Positions 14,034 through 25,420 of a stretch of DNA of 64,000 nt are shown one piece after another. Positions within the stretch are counted from its first letter, which is position 1. Each line of letters starts with the position of its first letter. The notes beneath the pieces are model-generated. The model saw only the letters and a list, made by a program, of their open reading frames with translations. It searched no databases and was not told the origin of the DNA. The translations under genes and the position numbers were made by a program. The stretch comes from Zonotrichia leucophrys gambelii (taxonomy: Eukaryota; Chordata; Aves; Passeriformes; Passerellidae): positions 876,319-940,318 of the forward strand of contig NC_088194.1 of the NCBI RefSeq assembly GCF_028769735.1. The letters run 5' to 3'.

Positions 14034-14905
14034 CGGTGAGATTTGGGGGTGCAGACAGATTTGGGGGGTAGAGGCAGATTTGGGGTGTACAGACAGATTT
14101 GGGGTGGATACAAGGAGATTTGGGGGGTAGAGGCAGATTTAGGCGGGACTGACAGGTTTGGAGGGTGAAGGCAGCTTGGGAGGGGTTCCAAACAGATTTG
14201 GGGGTGCAGACAGATTTTGGGGGGATATAAGCAGATTTGGGGTACAGGCAGATTTGGGGATACAGACAGATTTGGGGGGTACAGGCAGATTTGGGGGTAC
14301 AGACAGATTTAGGGGGGATATAAGCAGATTTGGGGTGTACAGACAGATTTGGGGGGTAGAGGCAGATTTAGGGGGTAGAGACAGATTTGGGGGGGTAGAG
14401 GCAGATTTGGGGGGGACAGACAGATTTGGGGGGATATAAGCAGATTTGGGGGTACAGACAGATTTGGGGGTTAGAGACAGATTTGGGCGGTACAGACAGA
14501 TTTGGGGGGGTACAGCAGATTTGGGGTGTACAGACAGATTTGGGGTGTACAGACAGATTTGGGGGGGCACAGGCAGATTTGGGGGGTAGAGGTAGATTTG
14601 GGGGGGTACAGGCAGATTTAGGGGGGACTGACAGGTTTGGAGGGTGAAGGCAGCTTGGGGGGTTCCAAACAGATTTGGGGGGGCTCCAGACAGATTTGGG
14701 GGGTACAGGCAGATTTGCAGGGGTAGAGGCAGCTTGGGGGATACAGACAGATTTGGGGGCGTGCAGACAGAATAGGGGGATACAAGCAGATTTGGGGGGA
14801 TATAGGCAGATTTGGGGTGCAGCACATGTGGGGTACAGGCAGTTTTGGGGGGATACAGACAGATTTAGGGAGGTACAGACAGATTTGCAGGGGTAGAGAC
14901 AGATT
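14034..14905. repeat. GGGGGTACAGACAGATTT minisatellite upstream of CRABP2
   Basis: About 40 copies of an 18-22 bp unit (TACAGGCAGATTTGGGGG, with TACAGACAG and TATAAGCAG variants). The same family recurs in CRABP2 intron 1 and, inverted, in ISG20L2. Confidence 0.95.
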
Positions 14906-15049
14906 TGGGGGCGATGCTGACGATCAGGGGGACCCAGGGAGGTGCCCCAGCCTGGGGAGCCGATCAGGGTGCGGATCTCGGGGGGATTTGGGGGGCACGG
15001 ACAGAGCTCCAACCAGCACCTACACCCCCAAACCGGGGCGGGGGGCTCG

Positions 15050-15284
15050 GCCTGGGCTCTGTCCGCCCGCAGGTGAGCGCGGAGCCCCCAAACCGGGGCC
15101 GGGGCCGAGGGGGGTGGGACCAGCCCGGCGATAAAACGGCGCGGGCGGGACGGCACGGACGGACAGACGGACGGAGCGAGCGAGCGAGCGGCGGTGCCGG
15201 TACCGAGGGAGCCCTCGGAGCGCTCATTCCCCTCCCTGTGCCCACCCTGTGCCCACCCTGTGCCCCCCCAGCTTGGCAGCCGCG
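15050..15284 (+). promoter_or_regulatory. CRABP2 core promoter and 5'UTR
   Basis: GC-rich stretch with a TATA-like GATAAAA at 15130-15136, about 150 bp before the ATG. A start site near 15160 is inferred. The 5'UTR has GAGC repeats (about 15174-15190) and CCCACCCTGTG repeats (15237-15266). Confidence 0.6.
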
Positions 15285-18200
15285 ATGCCCAACTTCTCCG
15301 GCAACTGGAAGATGAAGAGCTCGGAGAACTTCGAGGAGCTGCTGAAGGCTCTGGGTGAGTGGATCCCCCAATCCTCGGGGTTCCTTTGCGCTGGGGGCCG
15401 GGGGGTTCCCCCCATTTTTCCCCCCATTTTCCCCATCTCCAAACCCTTTTGCAGCCCGGCGGTGCCCGGAGCCGCCGTGTGCCGCGGGGATCCCTTTTGC
15501 TCCCCCTTTTCTCCGTGCTCTGACGCTCGGTGCCCGCTGAGGAGTCACAGGCACGACGGTGCCGCTCCCGAGGGATCCCCCACCCCTTTCCTGCCTCAGT
15601 TTCCCCACCCTGGTGCTCCCCTCCGCCCTCCGCCCCAAAATCTCCCGCGGGTTCACCTGTTCCCCCCCATTTTGTGGACAAGCGGTGCCCCCAAACCAGC
15701 CCGAGCAGGACCCATTTTGTGGGGATTTTGTGGGGTTTTTGTGGGGTTTTTGGGGTCCTTCTCTCCCCTTTCTCATCTCAGCCCCATGGCAGAGCCGAGT
15801 GCGGGTGGGGAGAGCCAGAACTCACGGTGGGGGCTGGAATTTGGGGGGGTCCCCGGGGTTTTGCGCACGATCAAATCCATCTCCCCCCCCCCTCCTCCTG
15901 ACCCGCTCCTCGCCAGCCCGGAGCAGAAATATTTTCCAGGTTAGGGGATAGGGAACGAATATTTCAGGATAATTATCGCTTTCTTGGGTTTCACTCCCGA
16001 TCCCCCGGCTCTGCCCTGCTCCCCGCCCTGGCCCCGCTGATGGAACCGGCTCGGGGAAACCTCGGCAGGAAAATAAATCTGCCAAAAAACCCCCCCCGGA
16101 ACCCTCCTGCTTTCCCACGGCGCAAATGGGGGCTCCCCCCGGGGTACAGGCAGATTTGGGGGGTAGAGAGATTTTGGGGGGATGCAGGCAGATTTTGGGG
16201 AGGGGTACAGACAGATTTTGGGGGGTGCAGGCAGATTTGGGGGGTGCAGGCAGATTTGGGGGGGTGCAGGCAGATTTAGGGAGGTACAGACAGATTTTGG
16301 GGGGATAAAGCCATATTTGGGGTGGGTACAGACAGATTTTGGGGGGGTACAGGCAGATTTGAGGGGGTACAGGCAGATTTAGGGGGGGTACAGGCAGATT
16401 TGAGGGGGTACAGGCAGATTTAGGGGGATAAAGCCATATTTGGGTGGGTACAGACAGATTTTGGGGGGTACAGGCAGATTTGAGGGGGTACAGGCAGATT
16501 TAGGGGGGGTACAGGCAGATTTGAGGGGGTACAGGCAGATTTAGGGGGGATAAAGCCATATTTGGGGTGGGTACAGACAGATTTTGGGGGGGTACAGGCA
16601 GATTTGAGGGGGTACAGGCAGATTTAGGGGGGATAAAGGCAGATTTGGGGGGGTACAGGCAGATTTGGGGGGGTACAGACAGATTTGGGGGGTACAGGCA
16701 GATTTAGGGGGGATAAAGGCAGATTTGGGGGGGTACAGGCAGATTTTGGGGGGATAGAGGCAGATTTAGGGGGAGTAGAGGCAGATTTGGGGGGGTAGAG
16801 GCAAATTTGGGGGGTACAGACAGATTTAGGGGGGATACAAGCAGATTTAGGGAGGATAAAGGCAGATTTGGGGGGTACAGACCCCACCACCCCCCCCAGC
16901 CGTGGTTTTGCTCCCTTTGGGGGCTGTTTGTGCCCCCCCACCCCCATTACCATCATTTGGGGGGCCCTGTTTGGGGTCTCCGGTGTGAATCCGCCCTGGG
17001 GGTGTTGTGGGGGGCTTGCAGGGGATTTGTCCCGTCCCATTGGGGGGGTCCGGCTCCCGCAGCCCCTCCTTTGTGCGGGGACCCTCTCAGGGAGGTGACA
17101 CGGGAACAATGTCCCCAAAGAGCCCCCCGGTGACAGCCGGGGGCTGCGGGCCGTGATGGATGAGCGGGGACAAAGCCGCAGCTGCCGAGGGGGGAAGGCG
17201 GGACCCCCGGGGGGGTCACACAGGTCACACCGGGCGGGGAGCGGGGCCCTTGTCCCCGCTGTCACCCCCGTGCCTTCCCCGGGGCGCATCCGGCGCCGCC
17301 GCCGCCCCCTCCGCAGGTAACGAGAGCCAGATGTGGCCAGATGTGGCCCGGGGGGGCTCGGCTGTTCCTCCCCTCCCTCCTTGGGCTGCCTGGAGCCACC
17401 TGCGGCCCTTGCTGTGCCCTGGGGGTGGCAGCGCAGAGAGCGGGGCTGGCCCACGGGCACCGGGTGCCACCGTGCCCCCCCCCAGTCACTGGGCACCACC
17501 GTGCCCCTCCTGGGTCACCGGGCACTCTCGGTGCCACCGTGTCCCACCCCGGGTCACTGGGCACCACCGGGCTCCCCCTGGGTCACTGGGCACGATTGGT
17601 GCCACCCCCGGGTAACTGGGCACTCTCAGTGCCACCGTGCCCCCCCCCAGTCACTGGGCGCCACCGTGCCCCTCCTGGGTCACCGGGCACTCTCGGTGCC
17701 ACCGTGTCCTCCCCAGTCACTGGGCACCACCATGCCCCTCCTGGGTCACCGGGCACTCTCGGTGCCACCGTGTCCCACCCCGGGTCACCAGGTACCACCG
17801 GGCTCCCCCTGGGTCACTGGGCACGATTGGTGCCACCCCCGGGTAACTGGGCACTCTCGGTGCCACCGTGCCCCCACCCAGTCACTGGGCGCCACCGTGC
17901 CCCTCCTGGGTCATCGGGCACGACTGGTGCCACCCCTCAGGTATCCGGCACTCTCGTTGCCACCGTGTCCTCCCCAGTCACCGGGTACCACCAGGCTCCC
18001 CCCTGGGTCACTGGGCATGATTGGTGCCACCCCCGGGTAACTGGGCACTCTCAGTGCCACCATGCCCTCCCCCTGGGTCACCGGGCACACTCGGTGCCAC
18101 CGCACCCACTGGGCACACTCGGTGCCACCGTTTCCCCCCTCATGGTCACCGTGCCCGCTCAGTGGCACCGTGTCTCCAACCCCGAGTCACCGGGCACCAC

Positions 18201-21200
18201 CGTGTCCCCCTTGGTCACCGGGCACTCTCAGTGCCACCGCTCATCCTGGTCACCGGGCACCACCTCTCACCCCCCGGGTCACTGGGCACCACCCTGTCCC
18301 CTGGGTCACCGGGCACTCTCGGTGCCACTGTGTTCCCCCGGTCACTGGGCACCACTGCTCCCCTTGGGTCACTGCGCACTGCTCAGTGCCACCGCTCTCC
18401 CTGGGTCACCGGGCACCCTCGGTGCCACCTCACTCTTGGTCACCGGGCACCACCCTGCCCTCCGGGTCAGTGGGCATGCTCGGTGCCACGCCTCGCACTT
18501 CCCCCGGGTGACCGTGCACTCTCAGTGTCACCGTGCCCTGGGTGACTGTGCCCTCTCAGTGTCACCGTGTCCCCCGGTCACCGTGCCCTATTGGTGGCAC
18601 CATGCCCCTGGGTCACTGTGTTCTCTCGGTGTCACCGTCCCCCCGGTCACCATGCCCTCTCGGTGTCACCGTGCCCCCTTCGTCACGGTGCCCTCTTGGT
18701 GGCACCATGCCCCTGGATGACTGTGCCCTCTCGGTGGCACCGTCCCCCCGGTCACCGTGCCCTCTCGGTGTCACCGTGCCCCCGGGTGACCGTGCCCTCT
18801 CAGTGGCACCGTGCCCTGGGTGACCATGCCCTCTCAGTGTCACTGTGCCCTCTCGGTGTCACCGTGCCCCCCAGGCGTGAACGTGATGCTGAGGAAGATC
18901 GCGGTGGCGGCGGCGGCCAAGCCGGCGGTGGAGATCCGGCAGGACGGGGACGGCGAGAGCTTCTACATCCGCACATCGACCCCCGTGCGCACCACCGAGA
19001 TCCGCTTCAGGGTCGGGGAGGAGTTCGAGGAGCAGACGGTGGATGGGCGGCCCTGCAAGGTGCGGCGGGCACGGGGGCACAGCGGGGAGAGGGAGAGTGG
19101 GTGTGTGAGAGTGAGAGAGTGTGAGAGTGAGTGCAGGTGTGTGAGATTGAGAGTGGGAGACAGTGTGTGTGAGATTGTGTGATGTGTCACTGTGTGAGTG
19201 TGCATGAGAGAGTGTGTGAGTGTGAGAATGAGTGAGTGTGAGACTGAGTGAGTGAGGGTGTGTGAGTGTGAGAGTGTGAAAGTGTGACTGTGAATAAGGG
19301 TGACTGTGTGGGAGAGTGTGAGTGTGAGAATGAGAGTGTGAGTGTGTGTGTGAGTGACACTGTGTGTGTCAGTGTGAGTGTGTGAGACTATGAGTGTGAG
19401 TGTATGGGTGTGACTGTGTGTGTGATTGTGTCACTGTGTGTGTGAGTATGACTGTGTGAATGTAACTGTGTGACTGTGAGTGTAACTGTGTGACTGTGAG
19501 TGTGTGACTGGGTGTGACTGGGTGTGACTGTGAATGTGATTGTGTGTGTGTGTCTGTGTGTGCATGTGAGTGTGTCTATGTGTGAGTGTGTCAGTCTGAG
19601 TGTCAGTGTGACTCTGTGTGTGTGTGTGTCTGTCTGTCTGTGCACACACTCCCTTCTCCCCACAGCTGCTCCCCCTGCTCCTGCACCCCAACCTCTCCTT
19701 GTGCCCCCCAGGCCTTTCCTGAGCTCCCCACCCCCTCCTGCACCCCAATCCCATCCCTGTGCCCCCAACCCCTCATTGTACCCCCCAACCCCTTCCCCGT
19801 GCCCCCAATCCGTTCCCTGTGCCATCATCCCCTTGTTGTGCCCCTCAACCCTTCTCTGTGCCCCCAACCCCTCATTGTACCCCTCAACCTCTCTGTGTGC
19901 CCTCAGTCCCTTCCCTGTGCCCCTCAGCCTCTCCCCATGCCCCTCAACCCCCTCCCTGTGCCATCATCCCCTCGTTGTGCTCCTCAACCCCTTCCCCGTG
20001 CCCCCTAACCCCTGTTGTGCCCCCATCCCCTTCCCTGTTCCCCCAAACTTTTTCCCTGTACCCTAAACCCCTCTTTGTGCCCCTCATCCCCTTGTTGTGC
20101 CACCCATCCCCTTCCCTGTGCCCCCAACCCCCCATTGTGCCCCTCATCCCCTTCCCTGTTCCCCCCTCCATGCCATCAACCCCTTTTCTGTGCCATCATC
20201 CTCTTGTTGTGCCCCTCATCCCCTTTCCTGTGCCCCCAACCCCTTCCCTGTGCCATCAACCTCTCCCTGTGCCCCCAATCCCTCATTGTGCCCCTCAATC
20301 TCTCCCTGTGCCCCTCATCCCCTCCCTGAGCCCCTTAACCTCTCCCCATGCCTCTCAACCCCTTTCCTGTGCCCCCCATCCCCTTCCCTGTGCCATCAAC
20401 CCCTCATGGTGCCCCTCATCCCCTCACTGTGCCACTCAACCCTTCCCTGTGCCCCCAACCCCTGTTTTGCCCCCATCCCCTTCCCTGTGCCCCCAACCCC
20501 TTCCCTTCCAACCTCTCACTGTGCCCACCAACCCCTCACTGTGCCCCTCAATCTCTCCCTGTGCCTCCAACCCCTCCCTGTGCCCCCAACCCCTCATTGT
20601 GCCCCCCTCAATCTCTCCCTGTGCCCCCAACCTCCTTTCCTGTGCCATCCTCTCCTCCCTGTGCCCCCAGCCTCCTCGTGCCCTCCAGCCCCAGTTGTGC
20701 CCCCATCCCCTCCCTGTGCCCCCATCCCCTCTTTGTGCCCTCAACCCCTTCCCTGCCAACCTCTTCCCTGTGCCATCAACCTCTCCCTGTGCCCCTCAGG
20801 CCCCTGTTGTGCCCCTCATTCTCTCCCTGTGCCCCCCAACCCCTTCCTGTGCCATCATCCCCCCATTGTACCCCACATTGTGCCCCCATCCCCTCATTGT
20901 ACCCCACATTGTGCCCCCATCCCCTCCCTGTACCCCCCTGATGCCCAGTGCCCCCGCACCCCCCTGGCACAGGGACAAATGCCCCGTTCTGCCCCCGGGG
21001 TGGGCAGGAGGTGCCCGGGGTGGGCAGGAGGTGCCCAGGGGTGCCCACACGCCCCCCCATCGCTGCCCCCCATGCCCACAGAGCCTGGCCAGGTGGGAGG
21101 ATGAGAACAAGAACAAGATGGTGTGCGAGCAGCGTCTGCTCAAGGGAGACGGGCCCAGGACGGGCTGGTCCCGGGAGATGAGCAACGACGGCGAGCTCAT

Positions 21201-22007
21201 CCTGGTGAGGGGAACAGCGGGGAACCGGGGCCAAACGGGGCCAACTGGGACCAACCAGGGCCAAACGGGGCCAACCGGGGCTTGGGGGCAGCGCTGCCTG
21301 CTGGGAACTCCCTCGGAGCTGGGATGGGGACAGGAAGGAGGGAATGGGGACAGGAGGGGAGGAATAGGGACAGGGTGGGTGGGGGGGGACAGGAGAGGGG
21401 GAAAGGGGACAGGAGGGGATAGATGGGACAGGAATGTGTTGGGAAGGGGACAGGAGGGGGCTGGAATGGGACAGGATGGAGGGAAAGGAGACAAGAGGGG
21501 CAGATGGGGACAGGAGGGGGTAGATGGGACAGGAGGGGGGAAAGGGGACAGGAGGGGGCAAATGGGATAGGAGGGGGAGAATGGGGACAGGAGTGCACTG
21601 GGATGGGACAGGAGAGGAGGAAGATGGGGACAGAAGGGGGAGAATGGGGGCAAGAGCGGGGGAAAGGGGACAGGAAGGGCTGAGATGGGGACAGGAGGGG
21701 GCGGATGGGGACGGGAGGGGGCAGATGGGGCAGGAGAGGGGGAAAGGGGACAGGAGGGGGCGGATGGGACAGGAACCCACTGGGATGGGGACAGGAGGGC
21801 GTGGATGGGGACAAGAGGGGGCAGATAGGACAGGAGGAGCTGGGATGGGGACAGGAGGGGGGAAAGGGGACAGGAAGAGGAGAGTGGGTGCAGGAGGGGC
21901 TGGATGGGGACACGGGGGGCACATCCACACCTGTGACCGCCCCCTTCTCCCCGCAGACCATGACGGCCGATGACGTTGTGTGCACCCGGGTGTACATTCG
22001 GGAGTGA
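15285..22007 (+). CDS. CRABP2: CRABP2, cellular retinoic acid-binding protein 2
   Basis: Four exons: 15285-15354, 18875-19059, 21082-21204 and 21957-22007, which join in phase to 142 residues (mammalian proteins 138). The start [20 protein letters not shown] and end [12 protein letters not shown] are those of CRABP2. It is a ten-stranded beta-barrel of the FABP family. The carboxylate-binding Arg and Tyr of the C-terminal CTRVY motif and the Arg of SRE are present. Known role: it binds all-trans retinoic acid and passes it to RAR in the nucleus. Two dipeptide-length insertions stand out against mammals as I remember them: GDGESFYI in exon 2 and ENKNKMV in exon 3, both at likely strand turns. 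All three introns are minisatellite-rich. The poly(A) signal AATAAA is at 22465. Confidence 0.96.
15355..16140. other. Unique part of CRABP2 intron 1
   Basis: Starts with donor GTGAGT at 15355. Single-copy GC-rich sequence with no recognised element. Confidence 0.5.
16141..16885. repeat. GGGGGTACAGGCAGATTT minisatellite in CRABP2 intron 1
   Basis: About 35 copies of the 18-22 bp family also present at 14034-14905. It has higher-order blocks ending in GATAAAGCCATATTTGGGG that recur at roughly 120-bp spacing. Confidence 0.94.
16886..17459. other. Unique part of CRABP2 intron 1
   Basis: Single-copy sequence with no exon. GGACAAAGCC at 17168 is a SOX-like word of no proven meaning. Confidence 0.45.
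17460..18874. repeat. Minisatellite running up to the CRABP2 exon 2 acceptor
   Basis: Units of GGGTCACTGGGCACCACCGT and ACTCTCGGTGCCACCGTGCC with C-tracts, about 1.4 kb. The final unit forms the polypyrimidine tract and AG (18873-18874) of exon 2. Confidence 0.93.
19090..19650. repeat. TG/GA-rich array in CRABP2 intron 2
   Basis: Imperfect GTGTGAGTGTGA repeats beginning about 30 bp after the exon 2 donor. They become GTGTGACTGTG further on. Confidence 0.93.
19690..20940. repeat. C-rich minisatellite in CRABP2 intron 2
   Basis: Units of about 20-24 bp such as CCCTGTGCCCCCAACCCCT and CATTGTGCCCCTCAACC. Strong C bias on the plus strand. Confidence 0.93.
21330..21920. repeat. GGGACAGGAGGGGG minisatellite in CRABP2 intron 3
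   Basis: G-rich units of about 20-22 bp (GATGGGGACAGGAGGGGGCA) with runs of four or five G, so G-quadruplex potential on the transcript-sense strand. Confidence 0.92.
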
Positions 22008-22464
22008 CCCCCCCGCTCAGTGACCCCTCCCCACATCCCCCCTCCCCTCCCCGTGTCCCCACAGCCCCCTGCACTGCTCCCCTGTCACAGGGGGGTGTTG
22101 CAACCCCGAACCCCCATTTTTGGGGGGGTCACACACACCCGGATTTCCCTCCCCGTGCAGGGCGGGGCTCTCGGGGCCAGCAGAACCTCCCGGCCCGTCC
22201 TGGCCCCGCTCTGCTCTCGGTGCTGGCTCGGCGCCGGCTGCGGCGGGGGGTAACGCGGCCCCTCCCTGCCTTTGGGGCTGCTTCCAGCTGGTTTGGCTTC
22301 TGCTGGGCTGCTCTTGGTTCCCGCAGCCCCCAGCCCTGCCCCGCCACCCCTCCCCAGTATTTATTTGTGAATATGGTACAGATGGGGACAGCAAACCCCC
22401 CCAGCCCGGGGCAGTGCCGGGTCCCAGCCCCCTCCCCTTCCCTCTGTTGTCTCCTCCATTTTTC

Positions 22465-22470
22465 AATAAA
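22465..22470 (+). terminator. CRABP2 poly(A) signal AATAAA
   Basis: Canonical hexamer 458 bp after the stop codon, followed by TGTCCTGTGA, a GU-rich downstream element. It defines a 3'UTR of about 480 bp. Confidence 0.88.
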
Positions 22471-22524
22471 TGTCCTGTGACCCCCCCCAGGGGTATCCCT
22501 GACTCTCCTCCTGCCCCATTGGCA

Positions 22525-23545
22525 CACAGATCCCACACCCTGGGGGCTCTGGATCCCACATCCCAAATTCTGCACCCCAGATCCCAAAGTCTGAACCTGA
22601 CACCTTGGATCCTCCACCCCAGATCCCAAAGCCTGGATTCCACACTCCAAATCCCACACCCCAAATCCCACAGTCTGAATCTGACACCTCGGATTCTGCA
22701 CCCCAAATCCTGCAGTCTGAGTCCCACAGGCTGGATTCCACACCCCAGATTTCCACACCCCAGATTTCTACACACCGGATTATGCACCCCAGATCTTTCA
22801 CCTCGGATTCTGCACCCCAAATCTCACATTCTGTGCTCTAGATCTGCACCCCAAATCCTGCAGTCTGAGTCCCACACCCCGGATTCTGCACCCCAGATCC
22901 CACAGTCTGAATCTGACAACTTGGATCCTCCACCCCATATCCCACACCCCAAATCTCACGCTCCAAATCCCACATTCCAGATTCCACACCCTGGATTCTG
23001 CACCCCAAATCCTGCAGTCTGAATCCCACATGCTGGATTCCCAGATTTCCACACCCCAGATTTCTACACACCAGATACCACACCCCAGATCTTTCACCTC
23101 GGATTCTGCACCCCACATCCCACACCCCAAATCCAACACCCCCGGATTCTGCACCCCAAATCCCACACCCCAAATCCCACAGCTCAGATCCCACACTCTA
23201 GATTCCACACCTCAGATTCTGCACCGCAGATTTCCTCACTCCAGATCCCACACACCGGATCTTTCAGCCCGGATTCTGCACCCCAAATCCCATACTCCAG
23301 ATCCCACACCTCAGATTCTGCACCCCAAATCCCACACTCCAGATCCTTCTCCCCACATCACACACCCCGGATTCTGCACCCAAGATCCCACACCCCATAT
23401 CCCACACTCCAGACTTTGCACCCCAAATCTCACACCCCAGATCCCACCCCCCCAAATCCTACACTTCAGATCCCACACTCCAGATCCTACACCCCAGATC
23501 CTTCCCCCTGGATCCCACACCCCAAATCCCACACCCAGCTCCTGC
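22525..23545. repeat. C/A-rich minisatellite downstream of CRABP2
   Basis: Units of about 20 bp (CCCCAAATCCCACACTCCAG, GATTCTGCACCCCAAATC) beginning just after the CRABP2 poly(A) site. Confidence 0.93.
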
Positions 23546-25119
23546 TCCCCACATCCCCTGTGGGGCCATTGCGCAAGGGGCGCGGGGCGAGGGCGGCAGC
23601 GGGGTTGGCACATCCCGCGTGGGAAGCGGGTGGTGGCACCGAGGTGACCCTGGGGTGACTGTGGGGTGACTGTGGGGTGACCGTGGCTGATTGTGGGGCA
23701 GGGAGGGCGGTGTGGGGCCGGGGCTTTGTGCTCTGCCCCAGCTCTCAGCATGAGACCCCAATCCGGGTTGGGGTGGGGGAGCCGGGGGCACCCCTGGGTT
23801 TGTTCTGTGGCTTTTTTAATTACCGGGCTGGCCGCTAATTGCTCTGCATGGGATTGGCGTTAATTAGCCCAGGACAACGGGGCTGAGCTGGGGGGTTCAG
23901 GGAGGATCGGGGTGCGGGGCGGTGCAGGAAAGGGTCGGGGTGCAGGAGAATCGGGGTGCAGGGAGGGTCGGGGTGCAGAGAGGTGCAGGGAGGATCGGGA
24001 TTCAGGAAGGTTTGGGGTGCAGGAAGGTGCAGAGAAGATCGGGGTGCAGCACTGCCCCGCCTCGAGCTTTGGGGTGCTGCTCCTGCCCCCCGTTCCCTGC
24101 CCAGCTCGGCTCCCCCTGACCGGGCCGGGACCCCTCTGGGGCAGTGCCCCCCACCCGAGGGGCCGTGGGGCAGTTGGGGGGCACCGCCCCACCGAGCGCT
24201 GATGGGGGGATGGAGAAGGGAGCCGGGGCTCGGTGTTGTGATGGGGGGAAGGAGAAAGGAGCCCGGGCTCGCTGTTGGCCTCACCCCCACGGCCGGGCTG
24301 TGCTCCCGCACCCCGGGAGCCCGTCCAGGAGCAGCGAGGGTGGAATTACACCTTCCCTGGGGAGGAGGAGGAGGAGGGGGAGGAAGGCTCCGGTATCTCC
24401 AGGTGGACGCTTGGCAGGCGCCCATCACCCCTGGCGCCGTTCCCAGGGCCGTGTCCCGCCTCTGCCGGGGGTCCCGGCCCCCTCCCCACTTCACCCCCGG
24501 AGACCCCGGGAGCCGCCGGTAATGGAATCCAGCCGTGCCCCCGCCCCCGCCGGAGGAATCTCCGCTTTCCCCGGAGCCCTGGGGACGGCTCCGCTTCGCC
24601 TCGGCCTGGGGGGGCTCCGGGACCCCCAGAAATGGGGGGAGAGGGGGGCTGGGGCTGCCTGCGCTCCCCCCACAGCGGCCCGGGGGGCTCCGGAGGGAGG
24701 CGCCCCCTCCCCGGAGCTCGGCTGCTCTCGGAACAAAAGCGAATTGCGGAGCTGGGGCGGAGGGGCCGTGAGTGAGTGACCCCAAAACTGCTCCGGGGGG
24801 CTGAGCCCCCCTCCCGCAGCTCTGCCTGGGTGGTGTCGCGGTCCCGGCGCCGCTAATCCGGCACTAATCCCGCCCGGTGACCCCGCTGCCCCCCCGGGCT
24901 GGGCAGGGGGCCGGGCTGGCCCCTCGCCTTTCATGTGCGGAGACAAAGCGGGCAATGAATGCGCGACCCTGGGGGGCCCCGGCCCCTCACCCCGGAATTT
25001 TTCCCGTGCATTTTTCTGGAAGCTGAGCTTGGGATGGGTGTGGGGGAACCGCGGCTCTCTCATCCGTGCCGGGAGGGAGCGGGGAGGGGGCTTCGGTCTG
25101 CCTGAATCCAGGGGGGGTT
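23546..25119. other. Unique GC-rich intergenic sequence with homeodomain-like sites
   Basis: No coding exon recognised. Contains TAATTA (23817), TAATTG (23836) and TAATTA (23861) within 50 bp. A short GGGTGCAGGRAGG repeat runs from 23905 to 24050. Two TAATCC words sit at 24854 and 24865. Confidence 0.5.
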
Positions 25120-25420
25120 CGCTGGGATGTCCCTGTAGGGGACAGAGGGACAGGGGTGCCCCTGAAGGGGACAGGACAGGGGTCCCTATAGGGGACAGGG
25201 GGACAGGACAGGGGTGTCCTTACAGGGGACAGAGACACGACAGAAGTGTCCCTATAGGGGACAGAGGGACAGGGGAACAGGACAGAAGTGTCCCTACAGG
25301 GGACAGAGGGACAGGACAGGGGTGTCCCTACAGGGGAGAGGACAGGGGTGTCCCTATAGGGGACAGGGGGACAGGACAGAGGTGTCCCTATAGGGGACAG
25401 GGGGTCCTTAAAGGGACAGA
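25120..25420. repeat. GGGGACAGAGGGACAGG repeat
   Basis: About nine units of 30-40 bp with the core GTGTCCCTATAGGGGACAG. The core holds a short palindrome (CCCTATAGGG). Confidence 0.88.

Noticed and set aside
14034..16885. TTAGGGG words suggesting interstitial telomere sequence
   Set aside because: TTAGGGGGG occurs only as a variant inside the 18-22 bp ACAGGCAGATTTRGGGG unit; there is no run of TTAGGG.
19759..21570. 603-residue plus-strand open frame ending in Gly-rich sequence
   Set aside because: Translation of the C-rich array in CRABP2 intron 2 running through exon 3 in a wrong frame and into the G-rich array.
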